In this document: positions 1 to 8,354 of the stretch, piece after piece | How positions within the stretch are numbered: the stretch's first letter is position 1 | Layout: each line of letters opens with the position of its first letter | DNA from: Candidatus Eiseniibacteriota bacterium | Lineage (GTDB): Bacteria; Eisenbacteria; RBG-16-71-46; CAIMUX01 | DNA length: 64,000 bases | Assembly (NCBI GenBank): GCA_903844735.1 | Contig: CAIMUX010000001.1 | Coordinates: 79,521-143,520 of the forward strand | Direction: 5' to 3' | Notes under the pieces: model-generated | The model's input: only the letters and a program-made list of their open reading frames with translations | Told to the model about the DNA's origin: nothing | Database searches by the model: none | Made by a program: the position numbers and the translations under genes

Positions 1-234
1 CAGAGAGCAGCCCCTGAGCGAGCGGTTTCCGCGCTCGGGTCCGCCGGTCCCCGCCGCCGCCATACTGCCTGTGGACTCGAGGCAGGCGGCTCACCGTAGT
101 TACTGCCGCACACCCACGGCATGACCATCGGGAATCCTATTGACGGGAGGGTTCTTGAGGCGCACCGTCTCGCTCGCCGATCGACAGGAGTTGCCTGTCT
201 GCTACTTCACGTTCTGCTCCGGGGGGAAGGTGAC

Positions 235-1674
235 ATGCCGAATCCGTTTGGATCTCTGACCCGACGCCTGTCCCTTGGCCTCTTCCTTTTCGTGCCGGGG
301 CTTGTCCTCGCTGGCCCAAATGGGGGTGGCACCCTCGTCATCCACGCGAACCCATCGCTGGTATTCACCAGCGACACGCAGAACTACTGCGGTATGTCGG
401 CTCTGGACTCCTGCTCGGCCGCTGTCACGAGCGTCGCCTGGGATCCGGGGAACAAGATCGTGTTTCATGTCATCGCGGCGTTCCCGCCGGGGTCCCAGCC
501 GCGCCTGAAAGCCCTTTCGTTCGGGATCGACTACGACCCGGCGAAATTCGGGCTGGCCGCCCGTGGGTCGTGCGCTGACTTCGAGCTTCCGGATGGTACC
601 TGGCCGGCGTCCGGCACTGGCACCGCGCAGAGCTGGACTACGGCCACCCAGACTGGCTTGCTTACCGAATGCTATTGGTTCGCGGGCTATGCGTACTCAG
701 AGCAGTATGTCGCGGACTCGACTTCCTTCGCGCTGATCCCTCATCCGGTTCAGCACGGCGTGTTCGTCGACGACGCGTTTCCCGCAGCGGTGGACACCAT
801 CGCCGCCTACGGGACATTGGGGTTCGGCATGAGCGGCTACTCCGCCTGTCCGGGCTCTCCCGGCGGGGATTCCGCTAACGGGGGGGGAACGCCGGATACC
901 CCGGGAGGGAGCGACTCCGACGGGCATGGCCCCGATAGTCCTGACAACCCGCCAGATGTGGGGCCCCCGGGGCCCGGCGATGTACCACCGACCGACCCGC
1001 GCTGTTCGTTTCCACTGACACTGTCCGTGTCCGAGGGCAAGTATCTGGTCATACTTGCGGGGGCCGATTCTGTCGCGTTCACCAACACACAAGTGCAGTT
1101 CACCGTCGACGCTTCCGACACGCTCCGCATCAACGGCTACCCGGTGCTTCCGCCGCGCCCACAACCGGCCACGCGTATGGATGAGCAGCAGTGCGAAAGG
1201 CTGGTGGGGAACGTTCCACTCGCTCAGCTGCTCGTCCAACAGGGAAGTTCATGGTGCGATGCAAACACCGCCTTCAACGGACAGAGGAGCGCCCTCATAG
1301 CCAGGGCATCGGCTCGCTATCAGGCTCTTCTTGACAACGGTGTGGGCTCTGAGGCGGCGACCGCGGCGGCCCTCGCCGAATTCCGCGGCAGCTCGTTGGT
1401 GTCGGAGGCAACGGCAACAAAGAGGCTCGGCCGCCCGGCAATCGCGGTCCGCTATACCGGATTCCCGTTCGGCCTCACCTCGGTGCTCACTCCAGGAGAC
1501 CCGATTCTGAGATCGCCGTTTGACTCCTCATTACGCTGTGACCTTGTGCAAGACTGTACGATGTCTCTCCAGGATGACGGGGTCCCGGCCCTCGTGCTAC
1601 TGCGAGGAGGATCACGCGTGATCAAGGTCGGTGCATCAGTCGTCGACAGGTTTCTCACCACGGGAGCATACTGA
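235..1674 (+). CDS. Secreted protein with cohesin-like N-terminal part and Gly/Pro linker; function unknown
   Basis: 479 aa. The start at 235 is chosen because it follows a purine-rich ribosome site (ggggggaagg, 221-230) and gives a clean signal peptide (residues 1-29, core LFLFVPGLVLAG); the frame is open further upstream but without such features. Residues 30-200 contain 'LKALSFGIDYDP', resembling the beta-strand style of cohesin-like or surface-protein domains; this resemblance is weak. Residues about 202-257 are a Gly/Pro/Asp/Ser linker typical of exported multidomain proteins. The C-terminal 220 residues are not recognised and lack the FlgD-like sorting domain seen in other secreted proteins here. 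The next gene starts 1 nt after its stop, so the two are probably cotranscribed. Confidence 0.7.
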   Translation: MPNPFGSLTRRLSLGLFLFVPGLVLAGPNGGGTLVIHANPSLVFTSDTQNYCGMSALDSCSAAVTSVAWDPGNKIVFHVIAAFPPGSQPRLKALSFGIDYDPAKFGLAARGSCADFELPDGTWPASGTGTAQSWTTATQTGLLTECYWFAGYAYSEQYVADSTSFALIPHPVQHGVFVDDAFPAAVDTIAAYGTLGFGMSGYSACPGSPGGDSANGGGTPDTPGGSDSDGHGPDSPDNPPDVGPPGPGDVPPTDPRCSFPLTLSVSEGKYLVILAGADSVAFTNTQVQFTVDASDTLRINGYPVLPPRPQPATRMDEQQCERLVGNVPLAQLLVQQGSSWCDANTAFNGQRSALIARASARYQALLDNGVGSEAATAAALAEFRGSSLVSEATATKRLGRPAIAVRYTGFPFGLTSVLTPGDPILRSPFDSSLRCDLVQDCTMSLQDDGVPALVLLRGGSRVIKVGASVVDRFLTTGAY

Positions 1675-1675
1675 A

Positions 1676-4237
1676 ATGCGAGCACGCCTCATACTCTGCA
1701 TCCTTTCTTTGGCGCTTGCTCCGTGTCAGACGGCCACAGCCTCATGCACCACCTCCAACTCGAGACTCTTCGAGTACGAGCCAATGCCGTTCACGCGCCC
1801 CTCGTGCGCCAGCATAAATATCGACGCTACTACGTTCTACATCGCCGCGCAAAACCAGAGCCTGGAAGACTTCGAGCACGCCGTAGACCCAATTGCTACC
1901 GACAACCCTCTTTGCCGCCTCAGCACTCTACGAAGCCATGCATCTTGGCACAATCTTGTACTGATCAGCCACGGTGAAGATGGTGGGATCTATACCGAAC
2001 ACTACATCTCGCCAGACTCGGTAAACGCAGCCATTGATCGGTACATCTCCGCGTATGCTCTCGCAGAACCCGGGGACATTGAGTGTGTCGGCGCAAACAA
2101 TGACTACTTCTTGCTGCTGACGTCCACGGGGATTTCTAAGGTTCTTACACCGCAGCTCGACAGTAGTGCACTCATATTCGGTGCATATTGCTGGTCATTC
2201 CTGGGGTCATCGAGCTGGGTTGCGAGCCCACAGCCAGACCAAGGCAGGACATTCGTTGGCTTCTCCTGTGAAACAAATGCAGCTGGAGCGTGTCCAATTA
2301 TGCACACGCTCTACTCCGGGATGGGATGTATTGGTTCTCCTCCGGCCGGTCCAGATTTCAGTGACGCATGGAAGAACGTACCGGTTGTGGATTCCTGTCC
2401 CGCCGAGTATGTCGGCAATGAGGCGAACAGACTCAATTGTGCCAAAGGTTGCGCCCCTCTCGCAGACGCGCTCCTGACGAGGTCGGCGGGCGACAGCATT
2501 GAATGGGCTCTTCCCTCGGACAGAGGCACCGGATCGTTTGTCGTCCGGTCGTTCGAAACTGCGGACGATGTGGCCAACCCAGACACGGTCGCCCTGGTTT
2601 CGGCCGACGGAAGTGGCCGCTACAAGGTAAGGAGCGCCGGCCTGGGCGAGGTAGTAGATGTCGTGTATCGGAGTTCCGGCAGATCCCCGTCGTTCTCGGG
2701 TCTCTGCATGCGCCTTCCCGCGGTTCGTGCTAGCCTGTCGGCGGCTGCGGTAGCGGGAGTCGAAGGCAGCACCAGGAGCAACGATCGCGCCACCGCGGCA
2801 AGAGCTGACAAGGTCCTTCCCCCGTGTCCTGCGTGTGCGGATTTCGTGATCTATGCGACGGATTCCACGATGGCCAACCACACGGTGAACCACTTCAGAT
2901 TGTACGACAACGCGCACGCCGAACAATACGTCGTGAAGGCGATCGTCGGCTCGGGTGATCCGATGGAGGCCCGAGCGACATTGCAGGCCGCGCTGGGCGC
3001 CAACGTTGACTACAACGCGATGTGCGACGAGCCGTGCTACCATCACTTCTCGAACCCGCCCACCTTCGTGATTGTCGGCGACGTAGAAATGGTCGAGCCG
3101 CTCGAGCACGAAGACGACGAGTTGGGGACCTGCGGAGACATCGACGCCGTGTGTTGGAGCTACTACGACGTTACTGATTTCAACGATGACTTGGTACCGG
3201 AATGCCCAGTTCAAGTAATCCCGGCGTCTTCGGTCGCAGAGCTGGACGGATACCTGGACATTGCGGAGGAGTGGAACGACGGCGAGTTTGTTGAGGCAGG
3301 CCCAAAGGTACTGCTGATGGTGAGCGACGAGGATCCATACCTCCCCTACCCGAGGAGCGTGCCGGACCGAGAGGCGGGACTGAGGGTCGGAGAACTACTT
3401 GGTGGTCACGGGTACCCGGCGTGGTTCCTGTTTGAACATGAAACGCCGCACTCCATGAGCGAGCGGTATGCCCGAGGCGTGGCCGCGATGAACGCGGGAA
3501 CTCGGTACTTGTGGGTTCAGGGGCGGGGGACGCAGAAGGTCCTTTGGACGCAATTCCTGCGACAAGTGGGTGGCGGTGTTGTTGGGGATCTGACGCGCAA
3601 GCAACGAATAGTCGTGATAGGGCCAAACTGCAACACCGCGGACAATGGTGGGAACTGGGTGCCTGACTATGAGGGGTGGGCGAGAGATCTCATGTTCCAC
3701 AATTCTCCTGAAGCCACCCGGGCGGCTGCCGTGCTCGGGCAGATAAACTCGGACTGGGACTTTCGTCATCGCCAGTTCGCAGAGGATCTCGCGGGCCGCT
3801 TCGCAACGAGTGGTGCGTCGACAACGATGTCGAACTTGCTGTGGGACGCGGTGCGAAATCTGGACCCTGAAGATCGTGACTACGGACGAGGGTATGTGTG
3901 CTACGGCGGATATGTCATGAAGAAGGGGGGCGACTTGGCCGATGTGGCCGCCGGCAGTCCGGAGCCCACCGATGCGATGGTAAGGACCGTCCGGAATCCG
4001 AGCGTCGGAGAAGTGCGCCTGCGCTGGAGAATGCCCTCCGGCACGACGGTTCGACTCGAGCTCTTCGATGTGGCTGGACGGGTTGTGGCAGTCGTTCAGG
4101 GGGACGTGAGTGATGCCTCGACCCACGATACCGTATTGCGCGGTCGGGATGGTGGACCTTTGCCCGGCGGGATCTACTTCGTGCGTGCCAGCGGGGCCGG
4201 AATCACGAGGCAGTCGAAGGTGGTTGTTGTGAGATGA
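1676..4237 (+). CDS. Secreted protein with caspase/gingipain-like (clan CD) motifs and FlgD-like C-terminal domain
   Basis: 853 aa. The start at 1676 gives a signal peptide (LILCILSLALAP) and follows a cgggag site; the frame runs upstream into the previous gene. A first globular region has 'LISHGE' (His99) and 'FGAYCWS' (Cys172), the His...Cys spacing of C25/caspase-like peptidases. A second region (about residues 540-700) has 'WVQGRGTQ' (Arg617 where the His would be) and 'VIGPNCNT' (Cys652), so it looks like a diverged, probably inactive second copy. Residues about 768-853 form an FlgD Ig-like C-terminal domain ending 'GIYFVRAS...KVVVVR', the type used for surface sorting in the FCB group. 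A protease or protease-like surface role is inferred; activity is unproven. Confidence 0.6.
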   Translation: MRARLILCILSLALAPCQTATASCTTSNSRLFEYEPMPFTRPSCASINIDATTFYIAAQNQSLEDFEHAVDPIATDNPLCRLSTLRSHASWHNLVLISHGEDGGIYTEHYISPDSVNAAIDRYISAYALAEPGDIECVGANNDYFLLLTSTGISKVLTPQLDSSALIFGAYCWSFLGSSSWVASPQPDQGRTFVGFSCETNAAGACPIMHTLYSGMGCIGSPPAGPDFSDAWKNVPVVDSCPAEYVGNEANRLNCAKGCAPLADALLTRSAGDSIEWALPSDRGTGSFVVRSFETADDVANPDTVALVSADGSGRYKVRSAGLGEVVDVVYRSSGRSPSFSGLCMRLPAVRASLSAAAVAGVEGSTRSNDRATAARADKVLPPCPACADFVIYATDSTMANHTVNHFRLYDNAHAEQYVVKAIVGSGDPMEARATLQAALGANVDYNAMCDEPCYHHFSNPPTFVIVGDVEMVEPLEHEDDELGTCGDIDAVCWSYYDVTDFNDDLVPECPVQVIPASSVAELDGYLDIAEEWNDGEFVEAGPKVLLMVSDEDPYLPYPRSVPDREAGLRVGELLGGHGYPAWFLFEHETPHSMSERYARGVAAMNAGTRYLWVQGRGTQKVLWTQFLRQVGGGVVGDLTRKQRIVVIGPNCNTADNGGNWVPDYEGWARDLMFHNSPEATRAAAVLGQINSDWDFRHRQFAEDLAGRFATSGASTTMSNLLWDAVRNLDPEDRDYGRGYVCYGGYVMKKGGDLADVAAGSPEPTDAMVRTVRNPSVGEVRLRWRMPSGTTVRLELFDVAGRVVAVVQGDVSDASTHDTVLRGRDGGPLPGGIYFVRASGAGITRQSKVVVVR

Positions 4238-4811
4238 AACGTTCCTGTCTGGTGGCACGGAGGCCTCTCTGTCCCGAAGACACAGGATCGCTAGGTGTGG
4301 GATGCTTGTGGTCCGGTCCGTGAGTGCAAACTGGACTCGTTGGATCATCCCCGACGGGAGGCAAGGACGTGGCGGGTACCCGAACCGCCAGGATTCAGCC
4401 GATGAAGGCAATGGTCGGGCGTATTGATCCCGGGCAGGGCAGCGGCAGGTTGAGGAGGTTGTCGGCCATTCCGGCGGCGACGCGCTCGCAAGGGTGCTGG
4501 AGGGCGCCGGTGTCCGTCCGTGAACGGGCTTGACACGATCCATTTGAAGTAATACAAACTAACCCGTCGTGGTGAACGCACCAGCACTTGATAGAGTCAC
4601 CAGACGGCGTCCCGTCCACGAGTCAGAAGGCGTTGTGGGTGTCGCTCCGGGAGCGGATCACGAAGTCTGTATCGTTCTCAACGGCCAAGATGAACCCCGA
4701 TGTGATACGAACCACCCTTCGCAGGCATTCCCGTTGGTCTCACGATTGTGGGCCGGTACTGACTGCGCGACATGCAACGCGATCCCCGCCACGGATGCAC
4801 AGAGGTGTCCT
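4238..4811. other. Gene-free stretch between a secreted protein gene and the comM remnant
   Basis: No reading frame here looks like protein. The only notable signal is a possible sigma-70-type promoter on the plus strand, TTGACA at 4530-4535 and TACAAA at 4553-4558 (17-bp spacer). It points into DNA antisense to the comM remnant, with no intact plus-strand gene before 5671. It may be fortuitous. Confidence 0.4.
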
Positions 4812-5408
4812 CTATCCGCGCCTCTCCAGAATCTGGTACTGCACCGCTTCGGCGACATGCTCCGACGCAATATCATCCACCCCCGCCGGGTCGGCGATCG
4901 TCCGCGCCACCCGTATACATCGGTGGGCCACCCGTGCGCTGAGCGAAAACGACTCCACCGCCTTCTGTAGAAGAGCCGTCGAGTGAGGATTGAGCCGGCA
5001 GAACGCATCGAGCTCGGCCAGGCCCATGTCGGCGTTGGCCCGCACGCGGGGTCGATCTTCGAACCGCCGCTGTTGAATCGCACGTGCGACTTGTACACGC
5101 TCTCGGATCGATGGCGAATCGCATGCCGTCGAGAGATCGGGCAAGGATGTGCCTCGCACTTCGGATGTAACGTCCAGCATCTGTGACTCTGCTCGCGTAG
5201 CGTTCCTGCGTGTCCCCCGCAACAACTCCCGCGCAGAGACTGCCGGCCCCTCGACATGCGTGTCGATCCGGTCCAGCAACGGCCCGCTCGGCCGCGCACG
5301 ATAGAGCCGCACTTACCGCGGGGTGCATTGGCACGGTTTCCGCGGATTCCCGAGGAACCCGCACGGGCATGGATTCATTGACCCCACGAACATGAATCGC
5401 ACCGGGCC
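4812..5408 (-). pseudogene. comM: Decayed comM/yifB (Mg-chelatase-like ATPase) 3' remnant
   Basis: Read from 5408 downwards, the frame shows '[20 protein letters not shown]', then an in-frame TAA at 5313-5315, then 'YRARPSGPLLDRID.HVE', 'LSARVAHRCIRVARTIAD' and 'HVAEAVQY', ending at a normal C-terminus. These are the consecutive signatures of the C-terminal half of the ComM/YifB family (DNA-uptake-associated AAA+ helicase). The stop lies where the family usually has Gln (TPxQV), which fits a CAA to TAA change. Upstream of 5408 the similarity is lost, so the N-terminal half, including Walker A, is missing. The coding strand is minus, against the flanking plus-strand genes. An assembly error cannot explain the missing 5' half plus the stop easily; decay is the simpler reading. 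Confidence 0.8.
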
Positions 5409-5670
5409 TGTCACGCGCCAGCCTGTGCGTCCCGCTCCAAGGCGCGGCCCGCCCCGCCCGATGAGCCTGCAGCCCCAGCCGGGCTGGATCGCAAGGTGGA
5501 CCTCGGTATCCCTGCGCGCGTCCTGCAGAATCTTCCCGCATCCCCACATCAAACTTTTTCGTATCCCCCGGCGTCTAACAAGTTGATCCGAGACACACCC
5601 GCCGCCACGGCCCCGCCAGGCGATCCGGGCAGGGACCACAGACACAAGAGCAGATCCAGCAAGGTAGGCG

Positions 5671-6222
5671 ATGCCGCAAACGGTTGAGATGAGACGAGCT
5701 GCCGATCTCGATGCGCTGGTGCGGAAAGCACAGATCGGCGAGACGGCGGCCTTCGAAGCGCTCTATCGCCGCTTCGCCGCCCGCGTCCATACCCTTTGCT
5801 TACGCCTCTGTGCCGACGGTTGCCGCGCCGAGGAGTTGACCCAGGACATCTTTGTCCGGACCTGGCGGAAGATCGATACCTTCCGCTGGGAGAGCTCGTT
5901 TGAGACCTGGCTCTACCGTGTTGCGGTGAACCAGGCGCTCACCACCCTGCGATCCGATCGGCGGCGGGCGAGTTGGGAGCTTCTCACCGATGACCCGGGC
6001 GCGGTGGCCGGGCCTTCGCGGCAGCCTCACCCGGGAAGGGTCCTCGACCTCGAGAAAGCGATTGCGGCGTTACCTCCCGGGGCCCGCACCGTCTTTGTCC
6101 TCCACGATGTCGAGGGCTATCGGCACGGCGAGATAGCGAAGTTGATGGGGCTGGCCGAGGGCACCTGCAAGGCACAGTTGCACCGCGCCCGCCGGCTACT
6201 CAGGGAGACATTGACGCGATGA
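5671..6222 (+). CDS. RNA polymerase ECF-type sigma factor
   Basis: 183 aa, normal for ECF sigma-70 factors. Region 2 spans about residues 28-95 ('FEALYRRFA', '[14 protein letters not shown]', '[13 protein letters not shown]'). Region 4 spans about 128-180 ('[16 protein letters not shown]', '[25 protein letters not shown]'), the helix-turn-helix that reads the -35 box. The start at 5671 has an aaggtagg site just upstream. The stop overlaps the start of the anti-sigma gene by 4 nt (ATGA), a sign of translational coupling. It probably directs transcription of its own operon, including the DUF4097 gene, in response to an envelope signal relayed by the anti-sigma factor; that regulon is inference. 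Confidence 0.93.
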   Translation: MPQTVEMRRAADLDALVRKAQIGETAAFEALYRRFAARVHTLCLRLCADGCRAEELTQDIFVRTWRKIDTFRWESSFETWLYRVAVNQALTTLRSDRRRASWELLTDDPGAVAGPSRQPHPGRVLDLEKAIAALPPGARTVFVLHDVEGYRHGEIAKLMGLAEGTCKAQLHRARRLLRETLTR

Positions 6223-7079
6223 ACCACACGGATGCCGCGGCCCACCTCGATGACTACTTCGACGGCACGCTGTCGCCCGACCTCCATCGTGAGATTGAGG
6301 CCCACCTGGCCGGTTGCGCGCGTTGCCGCGATGAGTTGTCGTCCTTGGGTGCGTTGCTCGATACCGTCGCCGAGATGCGTGGGAAGCAGGTCGCGCCGTC
6401 GCGCGATCTCTGGCCGGAGATCGCCGCGCAGATTGCGTGTGGCCCACGGGACGAGTTCCGACGAGGCTGCGTCCCGGCCCCGCGCCGCTACCGTGGTCCC
6501 GCGACGGACGGCTGGAACCCTCTGCGGGGCGCCATCGGTGACCGTTGGGTACCGTGGCCGTGGCTGGCCGGGGCGGTAGGGCTAGCCGCCGCGGCGCTCC
6601 TGCTCGTTGCCGTGTTCGGGGGAAAGGACGGTCGTTTCCGGTCCGCGGGCAGCGCCGGTGTCGCCGGAGGTAAACCAAGCGCCCCGGTTTCGTCCGCGAC
6701 CTCGTTTGCCGATGGCACCACCGGAATCATGACCCGCGAGTTGGCGATGCTCGATGCGCAAGTCGAGTCCTCTCGGCAGAGTGTGCGGCTGGCAGGCGGA
6801 GCCGGCACGACCGACAGCGCGACCGATACCGCGACCGAACCCGAGGGCGACAGCACGGTTGACAGAACGGTCGACATCAAGGCCGACACCACGGCCGTCA
6901 CTCCGCCCTGGCGGCTCTTTGACCAGGGCCTGGCCGTCCTCGATCAGGCCATCATGGATTCCCGAGCCGCGCTGGAGCGCGACCCGAGCAACCCCCTCCT
7001 GCAGAAGTCATTGCTTGCCGCCTACCAGAAGCAACTCGAGTTGATCCGGTGGGCTAACCGCGTCGTCCGGCAAAGCTAA
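6219..7079 (+). CDS. Zinc-finger anti-sigma factor, single-pass membrane protein
   Basis: 286 aa. The N-terminus has the zinc-binding anti-sigma motif H-x3-C-x2-C (His29, Cys33, Cys36 in 'AHLAGCARC'), which in the family holds the sigma factor inactive on the cytoplasmic side. One membrane span lies at about residues 111-133 (WLAGAVGLAAAALLLVAVF). The periplasmic part is rich in Thr/Asp ('TDSATDTATE') and ends in a predicted helix. The start overlaps the sigma gene by 4 nt. The partner is almost certainly that sigma factor. The signal sensed is unknown. Confidence 0.88.
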   Translation: MNHTDAAAHLDDYFDGTLSPDLHREIEAHLAGCARCRDELSSLGALLDTVAEMRGKQVAPSRDLWPEIAAQIACGPRDEFRRGCVPAPRRYRGPATDGWNPLRGAIGDRWVPWPWLAGAVGLAAAALLLVAVFGGKDGRFRSAGSAGVAGGKPSAPVSSATSFADGTTGIMTRELAMLDAQVESSRQSVRLAGGAGTTDSATDTATEPEGDSTVDRTVDIKADTTAVTPPWRLFDQGLAVLDQAIMDSRAALERDPSNPLLQKSLLAAYQKQLELIRWANRVVRQS

Positions 7080-7109
7080 GGTCGGCGCAGAACCAAAGGG
7101 AGGATCCTC

Positions 7110-8072
7110 ATGCGGGCACGATGCACAAACTCCGACAACGGTCCGGCGGCCGTCATCGGCCAGGGACACACGCTTCTGCCGATCTTACAGACCCTCGGCA
7201 TCTTGTTTTTGCTCGCGGCCGCGCCAGGTGCAGGCGCCACGTCGAACGACCGGAGTGTCAACGAGAGCCGCCCTGCGTCGCCGGAAGGGCGCGTCAGCGT
7301 CGAGATGATTTCCGGCACTCTGGACGTGAGCGGCTGGAACGAGGACAGAGTTGAGGTCACCGGTACCCTCGACCGCCGCTTCACGCTCACCGTGGAGACC
7401 GCCGGCGATCTCGTGACGGTGAAGGTGGAGTTGCCGAAGAAGAAGCATCTTCACCTCCACGACGCCGTGTGCGACCTGCGGGTGCGGATCCCCTCCCGCG
7501 GTTCCCTCACCACCCAGGCGGTGAGTGCGGAGGCGAAGGTCACCGGGATTTCCGGGGCGATCGAAGTGGAGTCGGTCAGCGGCGGCGTGACCATCTTCGG
7601 TGAATCGAAGTGGGTGCGCGCTCAGGTCGTAAGCGGCGATATCGGGATCACGGGGGCGGGCGGGCGCATCTCGGCTGAGGCGGTGAGCGGCAGTGTCACG
7701 GTTCAATCCCCGGGCGGGGAAATCGAAGGGACGACGGTCAGCGGCCGGGTCACCGTGCGCGGTGGACCGTTCGAGCGAGTGACGATGGAGGCCGTATCCG
7801 GGGTCATAGAGTTCGAGGGTTCGTTGACCCCCGATGCTGAGGTCGATATCAGCAATCACAGCGGCACGGTCGAATTCGCGCTGAAGGGGGCCGAGGCGGG
7901 TGAGTTCGATGTTTCCACCTTCTCCGGTGACATTCGCAGCGAGTTTGGCGGCAATTCACACCGCACCAGCAAATACGCTCTCGGCGAGGAGTACCACCAG
8001 ACCGTAGGCAGTGGCGGGCCGCGCATCTCCATCGATGCATTTTCGGGGTCGGTGCGACTGCGGAAACTATAG
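7110..8072 (+). CDS. DUF4097-family exported beta-repeat protein
   Basis: 320 aa. An N-terminal hydrophobic segment (about residues 25-42, LGILFLLAAAPGAGA) looks like a signal peptide with a long n-region. The rest is a series of short strands repeating the pattern 'VSG.I.I' (for example 'AVSAEAKVTGISGAIEVESVSGG' spread over several turns, and 'AFSGSVRL' at the end), the right-handed beta-helix-like pattern of DUF4097 proteins. An aaagggagg site precedes the start. Third gene of the sigma/anti-sigma operon (30-nt gap), so probably the regulated envelope output or a sensor. Members of this family have no well-established biochemical role. Confidence 0.82.
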   Translation: MRARCTNSDNGPAAVIGQGHTLLPILQTLGILFLLAAAPGAGATSNDRSVNESRPASPEGRVSVEMISGTLDVSGWNEDRVEVTGTLDRRFTLTVETAGDLVTVKVELPKKKHLHLHDAVCDLRVRIPSRGSLTTQAVSAEAKVTGISGAIEVESVSGGVTIFGESKWVRAQVVSGDIGITGAGGRISAEAVSGSVTVQSPGGEIEGTTVSGRVTVRGGPFERVTMEAVSGVIEFEGSLTPDAEVDISNHSGTVEFALKGAEAGEFDVSTFSGDIRSEFGGNSHRTSKYALGEEYHQTVGSGGPRISIDAFSGSVRLRKL

Positions 8073-8127
8073 ACTGTCAACGAGTTGGGTGACATCAAAT
8101 CGTTACAGAGAGGCAACTGCTCAGGCA

Positions 8128-8200
8128 GTCAGGATTCAGAATTCAGGATTCAGGATTCAGAAGCCAGAAGCCCGAAGCCTGGAGTCTGAAGTCTGAAGCC
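8128..8200. repeat. Low-complexity intergenic repeat (TCAGGATTC / GAAGTCTGAAGCC type)
   Basis: Seven- to nine-base units (aggattcag, gaattcag, gaagccaga, gaagtctga) run almost back to back downstream of the DUF4097 gene. Related sequence recurs at 13719-13770, 30982-31085, about 38000-38025 and about 45651-45680, always outside genes. No coding content. Confidence 0.75.
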
Positions 8201-8354
8201 GACCGTGTTCGTTCCCTATTCCGAATCCGAGCAGATCAACGACATGGTTGCCCACCTGACACCAAACCGTCATAATTGAGACCGACCTCGCCTCGATGGG
8301 TCCACTACCCGTCGGGCTGTGCACCCGACTCCTCGATCAGCCTGGAGGAAGCCC

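Noticed and set aside
4530..4558. TTGACA-N17-TACAAA promoter as a strong call
   Set aside because: The -10 match is only partial and no intact gene lies downstream on that strand; kept only as a remark in the gene-free stretch.
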